Assembly: GCA_037176845.1 (NCBI GenBank)
Contig: JAYKXP010000024.1
Span: forward strand, 372,001 to 436,000
Source: Paramarasmius palmivorus
Lineage: Eukaryota; Basidiomycota; Agaricomycetes; Agaricales; Marasmiaceae
Length of the DNA stretch: 64,000 bases
Direction of reading: 5' to 3'
The notes under the pieces were generated by a model. It made no database searches. It was not told the DNA's origin and saw only the letters and a list, made by a program, of their open reading frames with translations. A program made the position numbers and the translations under genes. How positions within the stretch are numbered: the first letter of the stretch is position 1; each line of letters opens with the position of its first letter. This document shows, one piece after another, positions 43,022 through 54,685 of this stretch.

Positions 43022-45175
43022 ATGCTTGCTAGAGTCATTCGAATTCATCGATTACAATTCACTTGTACCACCACCACCAGGACCTCATACCGGAGATTCT
43101 CCTCCATGGCGTCCCTAGGCTCTATTGAAGAGGAAATTACGAAACAATCCGCCAGATACAATGAACTCCGACTTCAACCAAATGGTGATCCTGTTGCTCT
43201 CGAGGAAGTGAGGCAAAAGCTCGGAGAACTCAAGAAGACGCTGGGTCAGGCGAAAGCAGCTGCTGGGGGTGGAAAGAAGAAGGAGGAACGTGAAAGACTA
43301 TTGCTTAAGACAGCCAAGGTACGTATATGCTTGTCGTGTTTGACTTGAAGAATCCAATTCATGTACTCAGGCATAGGCTTTTTATACAGGGAACTCGAGA
43401 CTTTGGACCCGCAGAGATGCACTGCCGTGAACATATCGAACGCATCGTCAAGGACTGTTTCGCGTTATATGGTGGCTCGTGCCTTGATACCCCCGTCTTT
43501 GAGCGAAAGGATATCCTGACCGGAAAGTACGGTGAAGACCAGAAGCTCATCTTCGACTTAATGGACCAGGGCGGAGAGCAGCTCGCACTAAGATACGACC
43601 ACACCGTTCCTCTCGCCCGGTATCTGGCTATGATGGGTGCAAACGTTACGCAGCACAAACTCTGGCAGGTGGGCAAGGTGTACCGGAGAGACCAGCCTGT
43701 CATGTCGAAAGGAAGAATGAGAGAGTTTTCGCAAGCAGTACGTGCTCTGTCTGTTCCGGTCATTATGTAGCTCACAAATGTTGTAGGATTTCGATATTGC
43801 TGGAACTTGGGACCCAATGATTCCAGATGCAGAGATTCTTAGTTTCTTGTCGACAGTTCTCACAAAATTAGACGTAGGAGAGTTTACCATCAAGGTGCAT
43901 GCTTTCTACCTTCATGCATCCTTCATACTAACGCAGTAGTAGCTCAACCACCGGAAAATACTCGACGGTATCTTTGAAGTGTGCGGGGTACCAGCCGACA
44001 AAATTCGTAGCATTTCTTCCGCAGTCGATAAACTAGACAAGGTATATCTAGTGGCGAAGACTTGAGCTCGTTTCTAACTGTCATCGTAGCTCCCATGGTC
44101 AGAAGTCAAGAAAGAGATGACGGAGGAGAAGGGTCTTGACCCTGCCATTGCTGACAGCATTGGCGAGTACGTCAAACACAAAGGTGCGCTATCCGAGGAT
44201 TATAATACTCGTCAACTAACACGCAAAGCAGGCGGTCCTGACCTTCTAGAGCAACTCCTTGGCAACACCACATTGGTTGCCAACGCCAACGCGAAACAAG
44301 GTCTTGAGGATATGGGATTATTATTCAAGCTTCTTGCGGCCTACAATGTCGTCGACAAGGTGACTTTCAGCGCGTTCTAAGCGCCTCCCAAACTAAAGAC
44401 GAACCCTTCGTAGATTTCTTTCGACCTATCACTAGCCCGTGGACTGGACTATTATACTGGCATAATCTACGAAGCTATCGTCGAAGCCTCCGCACCGCCA
44501 GGCTTCAAGGCCAATCCCGATCCATCCACCTCCGCCGCGCCCTCTGACAACCCACCACCTCCCTCAAAGAAGAAAACCAAAAAGCCCAAACAAGAAGGCG
44601 AAGAAGATGAAGATGAAGTCGACGAATCCCAAGTCGGCGTCGGTTCCATTGCTGCTGGCGGGCGCTACGACAATCTGGTTGGCATGTTCACTTCTGCTGC
44701 TGCTTCGGCAGATTCGGCCAAGAAGGCGGCAAAGGCTGGGACACCTTGTGTTGGTGTGTCGATTGGGCTTGATAGGATATTTGCTCTATTGTATCCCAAG
44801 TGGATCGAACAAGGCAAGAGGCAGAAGGACACGATGGTCTATGTCATGGCCGCTGGTGATGGGTTGTTGGTGGAGAGGATTAAGCTTGTGAGAGAGCTTA
44901 GGGAAGCTGGTGTGAAGAGTGATTATTTGGCCAAGACGAAGCCGAAGCTTCCTGCTCAGTTTGCAGCTGGCGAGAAGGACGAGGTGCCGTTTGCGATCAT
45001 TCTGGGAGAGAGCGAGCTCAAGGAAGGATTGGTGACAGTGAAGGAGCAGCGATGGGAGATGCAGGATGGTAAGAAGGTGAAGCTCGTTACGGAAGGTGAC
45101 GATAAGGGACAGAAAGTGAGTAGAGAAGGACTGGTGGACTGGCTCAAATCAAGAGAGCTATGGCAGAAGTGGTAG
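43022..45175 (+). CDS. HTS1: Histidyl-tRNA synthetase (cytosolic and mitochondrial)
   Basis: Class II synthetase that charges tRNA-His. The first Met (43022, [20 protein letters not shown]) begins a basic, Ser/Thr-rich presequence typical for mitochondria, and a second in-frame Met ([11 protein letters not shown]) would start the cytosolic form. A WHEP-like helical domain follows ([34 protein letters not shown]). Catalytic stretches are [16 protein letters not shown] (motif 1 region), [37 protein letters not shown] (motif 2), [16 protein letters not shown] (HisA), [17 protein letters not shown] (HisB) and [15 protein letters not shown] (motif 3). A Pro then Lys/Glu/Asp-rich insert separates the HisA and HisB motifs, longer than I expect. 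The anticodon domain runs to SRELWQKW at 45175. Introns are short, with one at about 43319-43389. Confidence 0.95.
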
Positions 45176-46192
45176 GCATAGATAGCGTGTTTTAGAGATA
45201 CATATATATATTCCTGATGAGAAGCGTATTCCTTTCTTCCGACCCTTAGCAGCCACATAGAACGACAAAAAATATGTATTGGCAGAGGTATCTATAATCC
45301 ATGTACTCGGATCGAAACATCTTCCAACTCTGGTCAACTGCGACAGCTAGACATACCTAGAATGGACATTAGTATCAGAATCAGTTCAAAGATGGATGAG
45401 AAAAGGGGTGTTCAGAGGTGTCAAGTTTTGGAGCCCGCCCAAGCCGTTAGACGGCAAGGTATACACCATGAAGAAATTCAAGAATAAATCTTGCCATCAT
45501 AGAAAGGAGTGGTAACAATTCAAGAGGGAATAACTCAAACTCACCTTACAACCACCGATCCCACAAGCACCATGGAGAATGAACAACAAAGTTCGAGGAC
45601 GAGGAAAAAATAAAAGATCTTGACCATTCTCGCCGAATGAGAGTGAGCCCCATTGAGTTGAGGACCGATTGACGAATCAACCAGGTCGACAATCGCATAA
45701 CTATGTCTATGAGCAACAAAACTGCCCATCCTCCAACCAAGCACCCGAACACCAAGTACGCTCGTATCTTCGCGCCGTTTGACGTCTTCGCCGAGTACCC
45801 GGTCTTCGGAATAAAGGCGACAGAGTTGCAAGGCAGATGCGTCCTCCAGAAACAAAACCAGAGGGAGCAAAGTGATCCCTGCTATCCTCGATCCAGTACC
45901 GTCGTGCTTAGAGGCGGTCGCTTTCCATTAATTGGATGTGGACATGCTCTGTGATCTCCGGGGACTTTCCCCACAGCCGAAGAGGAGAGAACGAATCTCT
46001 CTGTGCGTGAGCTGCGACAACGATTCTTCAGACGGCGAGAGGTGAAAAGGCGAGTATTTTCCAGAGAAAATTTTATGGGCGAATTTGGGTTTCCCACGGA
46101 TCACGTGCACGGCAAGCCACGCATGCCCGAATCCGATGGGCCGACTCCGAGCGTAGTCCTCGGCCACTCTTCCTTCTCCTCTTACTTTCACC
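45176..46192. other. Intergenic, with possible small membrane protein
   Basis: About 1 kb. On the minus strand between about 45890 and 45600 a frame gives CNSVAFIPKTGYSARTSNGA, then a good transmembrane segment YLVFGCLVGGWAVLLLIDIV and SVLNSMGLTLIRREW. It has no ATG at its head; an intron ending near 45860 and an upstream exon would be needed. A second frame on the same strand is open over the same bases. The remaining bases hold promoter sequence for the gene at 46193. Confidence 0.4.
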
Positions 46193-47263
46193 ATGTCATC
46201 TCCTAGACACGAACCTACAACTCAGAACAAGAATGTTCGCAGAGTAGCTTTCTCAAATTGGCCTACCATCAAAATCTTCAATCCTCCGATAGGTATAAAC
46301 AATCTTGTATACGCTGTGCTAATACTGACTCAGTTCAACAGGCCGTTATTCTACGAAGACAGACGAGTGGTGCCTCACATACTGCACTCAGAATGTCGCT
46401 GGTCGATTTCATGGTCGGACACCAGACTGCCGATCGATCTGTATACGCAAAGTCTTCCCTCACGAAGTACGGAATCTCGTCTCTTTCAAACGCCACAAAG
46501 AACTGGGTGCCGATGGGAAGGCCAAATATCCTTTACCACCTGAAGGCCAGCCCACCAATATACCACGTCTTCTGGGTGGCAAACCACCTGTCGATACCAC
46601 GGAAGATGAAGACGATGACGATGACTTCCCTAGCTCTATGCCGAGCAAACCAGCTCCACCAGAAGTGAAGTATTGGGACGAGGGATGGTACTTGTGGTCT
46701 ACGAGTAGCTATTTTGGGTCATTGAGGAAGTTGTCGATGATGAAGCATGATCTGGAAGGAGAGCAGCGGGTATTGAGTCAGCGAAAGATGGCAGAGGCGC
46801 AGTGGATGGAGTATCAACAGTTTTTGGAGCGGCATGCAAGTTTACGGGACTCTGATTTACTCGATCGGCCACCGGAGGGCGAGGATAGCAAATGGTACGG
46901 GCTCAAGGTCCCACCACGACCCCTTCCGGACCACATGTACGTGTCATGTCTTTGAGGCTGCGGTCTGGCGCTGACATATTCTTTTGTTTATCCAGCGACG
47001 AAAGTCTTCTCCTTCCAATACCCCTCGACACTCCTCCGATTTGGCAGCGCATCAACAAATTATTGGAGCCGACCAGACGAGCTTTATCAATAACGCGTGA
47101 AAGCATAGCCTCTGGTGAGACCAAAGACTTTGCGCTACGCGTATGGGGAAAGGCTTGGACGGACGAACCATGGACTCTTGCGAGTAAAACTTGCCAGCGG
47201 GCGTATGAGATGTGGAAAAAGTCGAGTGACAAGGACGATGACGAGAACAAGAGTTCTTCATAA
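46193..47263 (+). CDS. Conserved-looking protein of unknown function
   Basis: Three exons. The first gives MSSPRHEPTTQNKNVRRVAF to IKIFNPPI. The second, starting near 46342, gives STKTDEWCLTYCTQNVAGRF, HGRTPDCRSICIRKVFPHEV and RNLVSFKRHKELG. An acidic run TTEDEDDDDDFPSSM follows, then YWDEGWYLWSTSSYFGSLRK, AQWMEYQQFLERHASLRDS and YGLKVPPRPLPDH. The third exon gives DESLLLPIPLDTPPIWQRIN, RESIASGETKDFALRVWGKA and ends DDDENKSSS at 47263. The Cys-rich motif (C-x3-C ... C-x3-C over WCLTYC and DCRSIC) is well spaced and could bind a metal or form two disulfides. I do not recognise a family, and give no function. Confidence 0.65.
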
Positions 47264-47524
47264 TTACCAACACTCCTTCGCATTCGGATTTTAGTGGATG
47301 TAACGTACGGGTCGTCAGAGCAAATAATATGTAGAGTTGTAATCGTAATTGCATGGTATGAGTTATCTGCGGGGTATCTATATGGTACAAGGTGGTTTGC
47401 GTGCCTGGGCAAGAGGGAATATGATACATTAAACAATACACATGTGCAGTGAAAGGTCCGAGTGTCTAAAGCGTGATTGTGTGTGCGTAAATATCAAAAA
47501 GAGCTGTAAGAAAAACTTCTATAC

Positions 47525-49116
47525 TTAGGCAATGGTTTGAACAAAAGGCGCACAATGCCGAAAAAGGTCCTTGTACATCATGACATGTTGAAGTTTGAAA
47601 GGGAAGGAACTTTGTGACAAAACGAGATGGCGGACGCGCCAATCTGGATAAAAACGGGATTCCATCTCTTCGAAGAACCGGGTCTTGATACGGATGAATT
47701 AGTATTAATGTATTGTTACGAGCACCTGATGAAGAGGCTCACCAACTGGCTTTCGTCCTGGCCACGGTCAAAACCATATCGGTAGTAAAGTGGAAAGTCG
47801 CCTTCTGAAGGCAAGACTTCCCTGATCAACAGCTCGAGCTTGCTGAGGAGAGGTAGTTTTATAGCGAGGAGATCCAGCACCTGCGGTGTTAAAGTGACGG
47901 AGCCTATTCGAAGGGACTTTGACGCATGCCGATATTCAGCGAAGGCGTCTGTCACTTGTTCCACCTCGTAAAGGGAAAGATGCCGGCCGGTGAGAGTAAG
48001 GGATGTGAGAGTGCCTGCGAACTTGCGCACGCAAATCAACGCGGTCTCGATGGGGATGAGATTGAGGCCAATCTCCAAGGAAGTAAGTCGACGAAGACGT
48101 ATAGCGGAAAACGTTTCGTTCATCCATTCGCACAAGTTTGTGTCAATAGGTGCGAGGCCTCGACCACTTAGCTCCGTGGCGCGAATTGATAAGGAACGTA
48201 AATTAGGTGTTAGTTCAAAGAAGTCGATGAATGCATCGGCATCACCGAGATGTGGACTGCTGACAGGTATGGATAGGGAAAGGTCTTCAAGAAGTGGTAG
48301 TTCCTCCAGGGACGAGAAGAATGGAGACATGTCCAGCGGCTCCCAAAGTTGTATAGAAAGCTTTCGAAGTTTTCTATGGAGATGGTTGATGCTTTGAGCG
48401 AATCCTATGAGTATTGTTTCGTAACGTTTGGTGTCAAGCTCGTGGTCGATCCTGATGAGGAGATCAAGCTCCTCAAGCTCAGCTAACCGAGTGAAATGGT
48501 GGAGCATGGGATTGAGTTTCTCTAGCGACACGTCGAGCCAGAGACGGCGAAGATTGGGGACGAGTGCTGCTGACATGATGGGAACGGGGCTATCACCAAT
48601 GGTCGGGAGGCCAGACCATGCAATATGAACGTCCTCGAGGTTCGGCAAGCCTCCAAGAATATCAACCATGACATGTGTGAGGTGGTCGATTGATTTGAAC
48701 TTGGACGAGAGGGAACGCGACCGGGATTTCCCTCCAAACAGTTTCTGGTCGCGTAAGTGGTACGCAAGATCCCCAAGCCTCGAAAATAATGTAGTATTGG
48801 AACAATACGATGCTTGTTCCCGACTGGGGACCTCCTTAACGAAATGGGGGTGAAGATGGATGATTCGAACGCGTCTTGCAACTACTGGATCCCTATAGCC
48901 AGGTCAATGAGGAGTATAATACCCAAACTAGTCCACATACCTCAGTCGATCCAGAATCCTAGCCATCTTCCTCGTCATATATGCAAAACTGATCTGCTGA
49001 TAGCGCTGGTCCATTGCGACATTGAAAAAGACGCTGTTGAGGCTGTAAAGTTCCTCGAGCTGAAGGGGTTGCACGAAGGAGGCGATATGTACCCAAACAT
49101 CGTGGGGGAGGTTCAT
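47525..49116 (-). CDS. F-box protein
   Basis: F-box protein with leucine-rich body. The start MNLPHDVWVHIASFVQPLQL at 49116 is the F-box, followed by EELYSLNSVFFNVAMDQRYQ. After an intron comes DPVVARRVRIIHLHPHF. The main exon has repeats such as LGGLPNLEDVHIAWSGLP, LVPNLRRLWLDVSLEKLN and LLSKLELLIREVLPSEG. The open frame ends at 47716, but a splice after QL near 47735 leads to a last exon FFEEMESRFYPDWRVRHLVL and FPFKLQHVMMYKDLFRHC, ending FVQTIA at 47525-47527. That exon reads like real protein, so I extend the gene to it. The protein is likely an SCF substrate adaptor. Confidence 0.75.
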
Positions 49117-50857
49117 GCTGAGAACGGGGGAGAAAAATGATTGACATTAGAAACCGTCCGGGAGTAAGTTATATAAGTAACTTAGCAGGAATTAGAAATG
49201 AAGTTGACAGTTACGCAGTCCGCTGACAAGCTCATGAACCGCTCTGTCAACTTACGTGATATATCCGATTTCGAAACTTCCCCGAACGCCCGCCCGAGTC
49301 TCGTCCCTCCGCCTGCTCCCCAAGGTAGGAAAGCGTTATTCATTTGTTTTCGAGAAAACAATAGTAATATCAGCCAGATATTAGTCTCTTCACGGAATTC
49401 CATCTCTTAGAGAACAAGGTCAACAGCTCATCGAATTGCTGTTTCACGTGTGATATGTGATATTCAGTGTAACATGTGTGGTCCGACTTGCAATTGACGT
49501 CGACGGTCGGCAAGCTATCAAGCTGCAGAGTGAGGCCAGAAATCCAATTCCGCCTTCCAAATGCTATTATGCTGTAGCGTAAGGAAATCGGTACGTGTCA
49601 TGTAATGATGCTCACTGGGCTTCGGTGCCACCCGAAGCTTCCTTAATTGCCTTGTGTTTGGATCGAAGGTTCTGCAATTACTCGTTTAGAAGGGAAAAGA
49701 GACTGTTAGCCTCGATTTACCGCGTACCTTTGGCGTACCTTCTCATCTCGCCACAGTATGTATGTACACGCCCCCTGCCAACCCCGAATAAATGCCACTT
49801 GGTCAAATCTGCTTTTAGTAGAATTGACTCCTCTTAATGCAGTAAGTGTCGAATTCGACAAGGAACGCGTCTTTGCTTCTCAATTAGGAAATTGTTGGTC
49901 CTTTGCGGGGCCTTGCACTCCACTCCTCCCCGACGCCTGCGACAACTGAATCGCCCATATGAACGCCGTCTCGGCGTTGTAGGGTTTCAAGAAAATCAAA
50001 AAACTGTCCGGAAATTTTTAAAACGTCGCGGCACATAATGTCGCACCGAATATCCGCGACGTGTGGCACCAAGTGGGCACGATGTCCTGTCATCGTTTCC
50101 TCGACGATCCCAAGGAGGCCGCCACTAGGTCGCCTCGTTGCTTTCAACGCCGTTATAGCCCCTCTGAGTTCGTTCCATCTTCGACAGATACGGAGGTTTA
50201 TCAGATCATAGCATGATCTTCACGTTTCCTGGCAAACTCTCATATTCTTGGTGACAAAAGAGGGGTTCTGTACTCACGCCTGTTGACGCGCTGACATCCG
50301 GTACCTGCGCTGTCTTTCTAACATGTCCCAAAATGTCGAACTCCGTGACGGTAGGATGATGTTCTAGAGCGAACAAGTATTAGGATGACGTCGAACGATG
50401 AAAGCGTTGTGTAAAACATAGATGGCGAGGTGCCTCGGGGTGCCTCTCTTCTCGTGTTTTTCATTTTTCCGGACATGAGGAAAGAAGAGTGCTTTTCAAG
50501 GTATGGTTCTCCAGTCCCGTCCACGTCAACCTTCAAGCTTCAAAATTGGTCAGTCATGCAAACGAAGTGTGGAGTGGAGTATCTTTACAGCGAAAATGTC
50601 AAAGTAAGCTGTCTTGAAGCTGTCTACATGTCGTGGGGAATCGATATTGAGGGCTTCTAGCTTGATTCGGTCAGAGAGTAGAAATTTTCCGCGTATTTAC
50701 GCCCAGATTGGCGAACCAATGTCAAGAATCCAAGTCATCTTTCTAGATTCGCGAGATGAGAAGCAGAAATTTATTTTAGAGAGTGATGTCGTGGTCGTAG
50801 TCGTGGTCGGGTTGTGGTCCGAATATCGCCACGTGGAATGGGGTGCAACCCTTTCCG
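49117..50857. other. Gene-poor stretch
   Basis: About 1.7 kb between the F-box gene and the XPG-like gene. Short frames on both strands have no recognisable motifs. A frame from 49198 (MKLTVTQSADKLMNRSVNLR) is open for 70 codons and starts with ATG, but has no family I know. The stretch near 50790-50820 (GTGGTCGTAGTCGTGGTCGG) is GT-rich and lies in the likely promoter of the XPG-like gene. Confidence 0.4.
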
Positions 50858-53478
50858 ATGGGCGTCCATGGCCTGACAACTTATCTTCGCGAAAATAAGC
50901 GAAAGCTCTCAACCACCACCACTGTTCATGCAGGAGAACCGCCCCAGAAACCTATTCGCTTTGTTATTGATGGTTGGTCGTAAGACATTTCTTAAAATCC
51001 TTGTTTAAGTCTCTTCTCATTGTTTCTCTAGATTCATCTATGAACTGCATCTTAAATCCGGTCTACCATGGATCTACGGTGGAGAATACCCTGAATTCAC
51101 TCGTTTGGTTACCTCTGTGACGCAGGCATGGATTGATCTGGGGTTCAAACTGACATTCGTTTTTGATGGTGAGCGTTTAGTGCTACACGAATATACAAGC
51201 CTTCCCGAATTCATGCATTTTTACAACAGGCCCATACCCAGAAATTAAATTTGCTACCCAGATCACTCGCACTGCCAAAGGATATATTGAACCTTCATTA
51301 CTATTCTTCAGAACGTCGTCTGCATCTCGCTCAAGTCCTCGTTTCCTTGCCGAATCACGAATTAGCCCCCCATTGTCTTACAGTGCCACCATCAATGCTT
51401 TGCTAGCCATACGCAAATCGACAGACGCAGTCGACATTCATTTCGCGGATGAAGAATGCGATCCATATGCTGTAGAGCTGGCAGGACGGCTAGGTGCATA
51501 TGTCGTCGGGAATGACTCAGATTTTGCCATCCTTAATACGGAAGGATATCTGGGCTATGCCCATTTGGAAGAGATGATTTGGACGAGCAACGCATTGCAG
51601 ACCCCGACTGACAGCACGCAAAACGACGATGATTTTCAGCCAGTCTGGAATACCAAGTCAAGAAAGCGACCCACGAAAGATCCCAGCTTGGGTAAAGGCA
51701 TCATACCCCCGGAACATGGCACCGACCTGTCCTTCACATTTACAGCATATAGCCCCTTCACGCTTGCTAGCCATTTACAAATCCCAATTACACTTCTCCC
51801 GTTGCTCGGCGCGCTTGTCGGGAACGACTTTTCCAACCAGATGGCTCAGCCCAACCGGCAGGTCCAACAGCTCTTTTTTGAACGACACATGACTCCCTCG
51901 GCCCGCATCAACCTTGTCGCTTCTACCTTGCAATCCATCCTATCGAGTACGCAACAGAAACGCAAGGCAAAATACCAAGTTGACAGTGTCATGGATCTAA
52001 TCAACATTACTGTCAAAACACTCCTAAATCGGTCGCCTGCGACGATGGGCTCAGGAGAGATCGACGCTATCGTTGACAGGATTATCGAGTCCACGCTACA
52101 GTATGCCATTGCCAAGTATGAAGGCGAAGATGGATCATTATGGCCGTCAACGTTGTGTGCTTTACACGAGCCCGACGTATGTCCCATGCTGTCTATATTT
52201 TCTCGGAGCATTGCTGCAGGAGATTGGCAGGAGGAGGACATGGATAACAAGGAGTTATTGATCAAAGATGAAGTTCGCAGGCTTCTCCTAGAAGCATATA
52301 GGAATGGAAAGCTGTCACCGAGTATTGTCAACTGCCTCAATACCGGGACGCTATGGCCGCGTCTATTCCTCGAAAACCCTGATATCGAAAGCGTCAGTCG
52401 TATGACAAGATCCGTGCGACAGTGGTGTTGTTCCATTCTTGATGACGCCGTTGGGCTGCCAGAGTATGTTGAAGAGGAGGCTGAGGAAGTCAAATCCGGA
52501 CAAGATGAAGCGAATGAAGAAGAGAGCGATGACGACGAGCTGGTTGACGTAGTAGAGGAGGACTCTGAAGAGGAGAAGGAAGACCTTCTAGCTCCTTTAC
52601 GGGGCGCTTTGCGACAGCTAAAAACAGATGACAATTCAGCGTCTACAGACGTATCGGATCTTTCACCTACCTTAGAACCTTCCCCTGCCTCTCGACCGGC
52701 ACGAAAGGTGCGAGTCGTTGAATACATTCGTCGTGGAACTAGAGTGGCCGACGAGGCTCTAGAAGTACCACCCCTTGCCGAGATCCTCAAGGCAAGTTAC
52801 AACTCACAGCTCGACAGCTACAACACAACCCCTCTACTCCTGCGTACCTCCGAAGAGCGCTTGTTGGTGATGCTTCACCTTTTGGAAAAGGGTTCTCCAC
52901 CATCGATTAAACAACTTCCACCCCAAATGATATTGGCCGTGCTAGCCTTGCGATGGGTAGTACGTTTCCTATCGATTCGAGCACAGCAGAATAGCAGCAA
53001 GGTGGCGCATGATGCTCGTTGGACAGCAAGGGAAGCACGATGCTTTTTAGCGTCTTTCTCTGCCGATAGTGAAACTTCTGTGCCTCAAAGCTCAAGTTAT
53101 CCTGCCATCACCGATCGACACGTGCAGCTCACTGCGCAGATCTTACAGAGTATGGATGCGATTGAGCACCTTGCCCAGGTGTTGCTCCTCACCGACCAAG
53201 TTCCTTCGATATCCCACCTATTTTCTGGGAGAAAATTCCATAGTTATCTGACTGGGGAATCACCTGCAGGTGTTGTATCAGACGAATTGTGGAACAGTGC
53301 CGTTGAGGGTGTAGAGGGCTGCTTTGCGGAAGAGCGTCAAAAGAAGCAGAAAAAGAAAGAAAATGGGGGCCGTGGTGCTCAGAAACCCACGACGTCCACT
53401 CCTACTCCAAAAGCTTCGGCGAAGGTGGGCACTGGGGGAAGAGGGCTGTTTGATCTGTTAGGAGATGTGGAGGCATGA
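50858..53478 (+). CDS. XPG/asteroid-like nuclease-fold protein
   Basis: Large protein with a PIN/XPG fold. The start MGVHGLTTYLRENKRKLST at 50858 is a canonical XPG N-terminal motif, then PIRFVIDGW. An intron (donor near 50981) leads to SFIYELHLKSGLPWIYGGEY, and LGFKLTFVFDG precedes a second intron. The long last exon starts PYPEIKFATQITRTAKGYIE and carries FADEECDPYAVELAGRLGAY with VVGNDSDFAIL (conserved acidic pairs DEE and DSD). Further on are HLQIPITLLPLLGALVGNDF, a long acidic linker (EEESDDDELVDVVEEDSEEE) and a C-terminal basic stretch (RQKKQKKKENGG) ending LFDLLGDVEA. The layout resembles the asteroid family (XPG_I_2) of fungal proteins related to Drosophila Asteroid. Nuclease activity is not proven for the family, and the substrate is unknown. 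Confidence 0.85.
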
Positions 53479-53946
53479 GGAACTCGGAATGTTGTATGTA
53501 TGTTGTAAGTTGCAGCTTGGACGTAACATTAAAAACTCAACCTCACCTGTATCTCTGAGTCATGAAATGCTGCTCTACATGAGTTATACACGATTCACAG
53601 TTTGGCATAGTGCTATTCACTATGTATTGTTGGGTTTAACTATACAAGCGGGCGCCAAAGGAAGGCATGGAGCTGCATTTAAAAATTTTGAAGGCTGTGC
53701 GATCGCGCAACATGTGTATGTGTGCCCTCTGCTTCTGTCTGAAAATGCTGTTACAGTACAACCTTCTTTTGTGATGGACGCCCTCGACGCTAGCCTGTGC
53801 AAGACAGTGGCATTGCCACTTTTACTTCACATTGCACCGAAGCGCTGACGTGGGTTGATTCGAACAATATTTGGATCACCGCCTCGGTGTAGTATAAAGA
53901 CGACGTATACACTTTTTGTAACCAACATCTTCTCCCATTAATACCC
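53479..53946. other. Intergenic with TATA-like box
   Basis: About 470 bases between the XPG-like stop and the next ATG at 53947. A TATA-like element (TATAAA) lies at 53893-53898. No coding frame is convincing; the 127-codon frame starting near 53465 overlaps the preceding stop and has no motif. Confidence 0.45.
53893..53898 (+). promoter_or_regulatory. Candidate TATA box of the 53947 gene
   Basis: TATAAA lies about 50 bases upstream of the ATG at 53947, at a plausible core promoter distance for a short leader. Sequence match only. Confidence 0.4.
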
Positions 53947-54442
53947 ATGTCCGCATCACACTTACCAGCCGAGGTCATAACCTACCGTTTGAATCATGAA
54001 AAACTGGTCTATGTGAAGCCTTTGTCGGACTACAACGTGAGTGCTTCGAGCATGATTTAGCACACAGTTACCGACCTTCATTGTGTAGGAAGCCGTACAG
54101 CTTGCTCTGAAAGAGTTTCCTGAAGATCTTGCTGGTGTACCAGCTCATCGGATACGACTCAACGTCTCCGCAACAATGGGTGGCGAGAAAAAACACGTAC
54201 GGATTTCCGAGAGCGCATGGCCATCCACGGTGAAGAGAATGATTAGAGGGGAAGTGGTCGACGTGGAGATCGCACCAGATGGCAAGGAGACACCTCCGCC
54301 GCCAATGTATCTCGAGGTTCCGGATGACTCGTTGTCTTCGTCAGGATACTCGAAATCAGTGCCGGGCTCACGAGCATCCTCACCAACACCATCGGACAAG
54401 ACTTTGAATCGGTCAAGGTCTTGGTTCAGTAGGATTCGGTGA
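53947..54442 (+). CDS. Small unknown protein
   Basis: About 145 residues in two exons. The start MSASHLPAEVITYRLNHEKL at 53947 leads to VYVKPLSDYN, then an intron. The second exon gives EAVQLALKEFPEDLAGVPAH and RIRLNVSATMGGEKKHVRIS, a compact mixed fold with alternating strands. The C-terminal third is Ser/Pro/Thr-rich (DDSLSSSGYSKSVPGSRASS) and looks disordered, with a basic end SWFSRIR. I recognise no family. The N-terminal two-thirds could be a small beta-type domain. Confidence 0.6.
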
Positions 54443-54685
54443 CCTACATTTGCAATCTTCCTGTCCTTACACTGTTGCGTGCACTGTTACCTATACCCCA
54501 CTGTATTTGTAACCTAGGTAGCTCGGATCTCCTCCATTGTAATACTTATACTATACATTCATAACGACAAGGCTTATAGGTACGCTGTCAGGACGTTTAT
54601 ATTAGATAGACGAGATACAACGGGCTAGCTAGGTATACAATCAGATATCTGCAGTAGTTTGCAATGATTTTTAGAGGAGCAGTGA

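Noticed and set aside
51846..52790. Minus-strand open frame of 314 codons
   Set aside because: It lies wholly opposite the XPG-like gene, and is Ser-rich because it is antisense to its acidic linker. No start context or domain.
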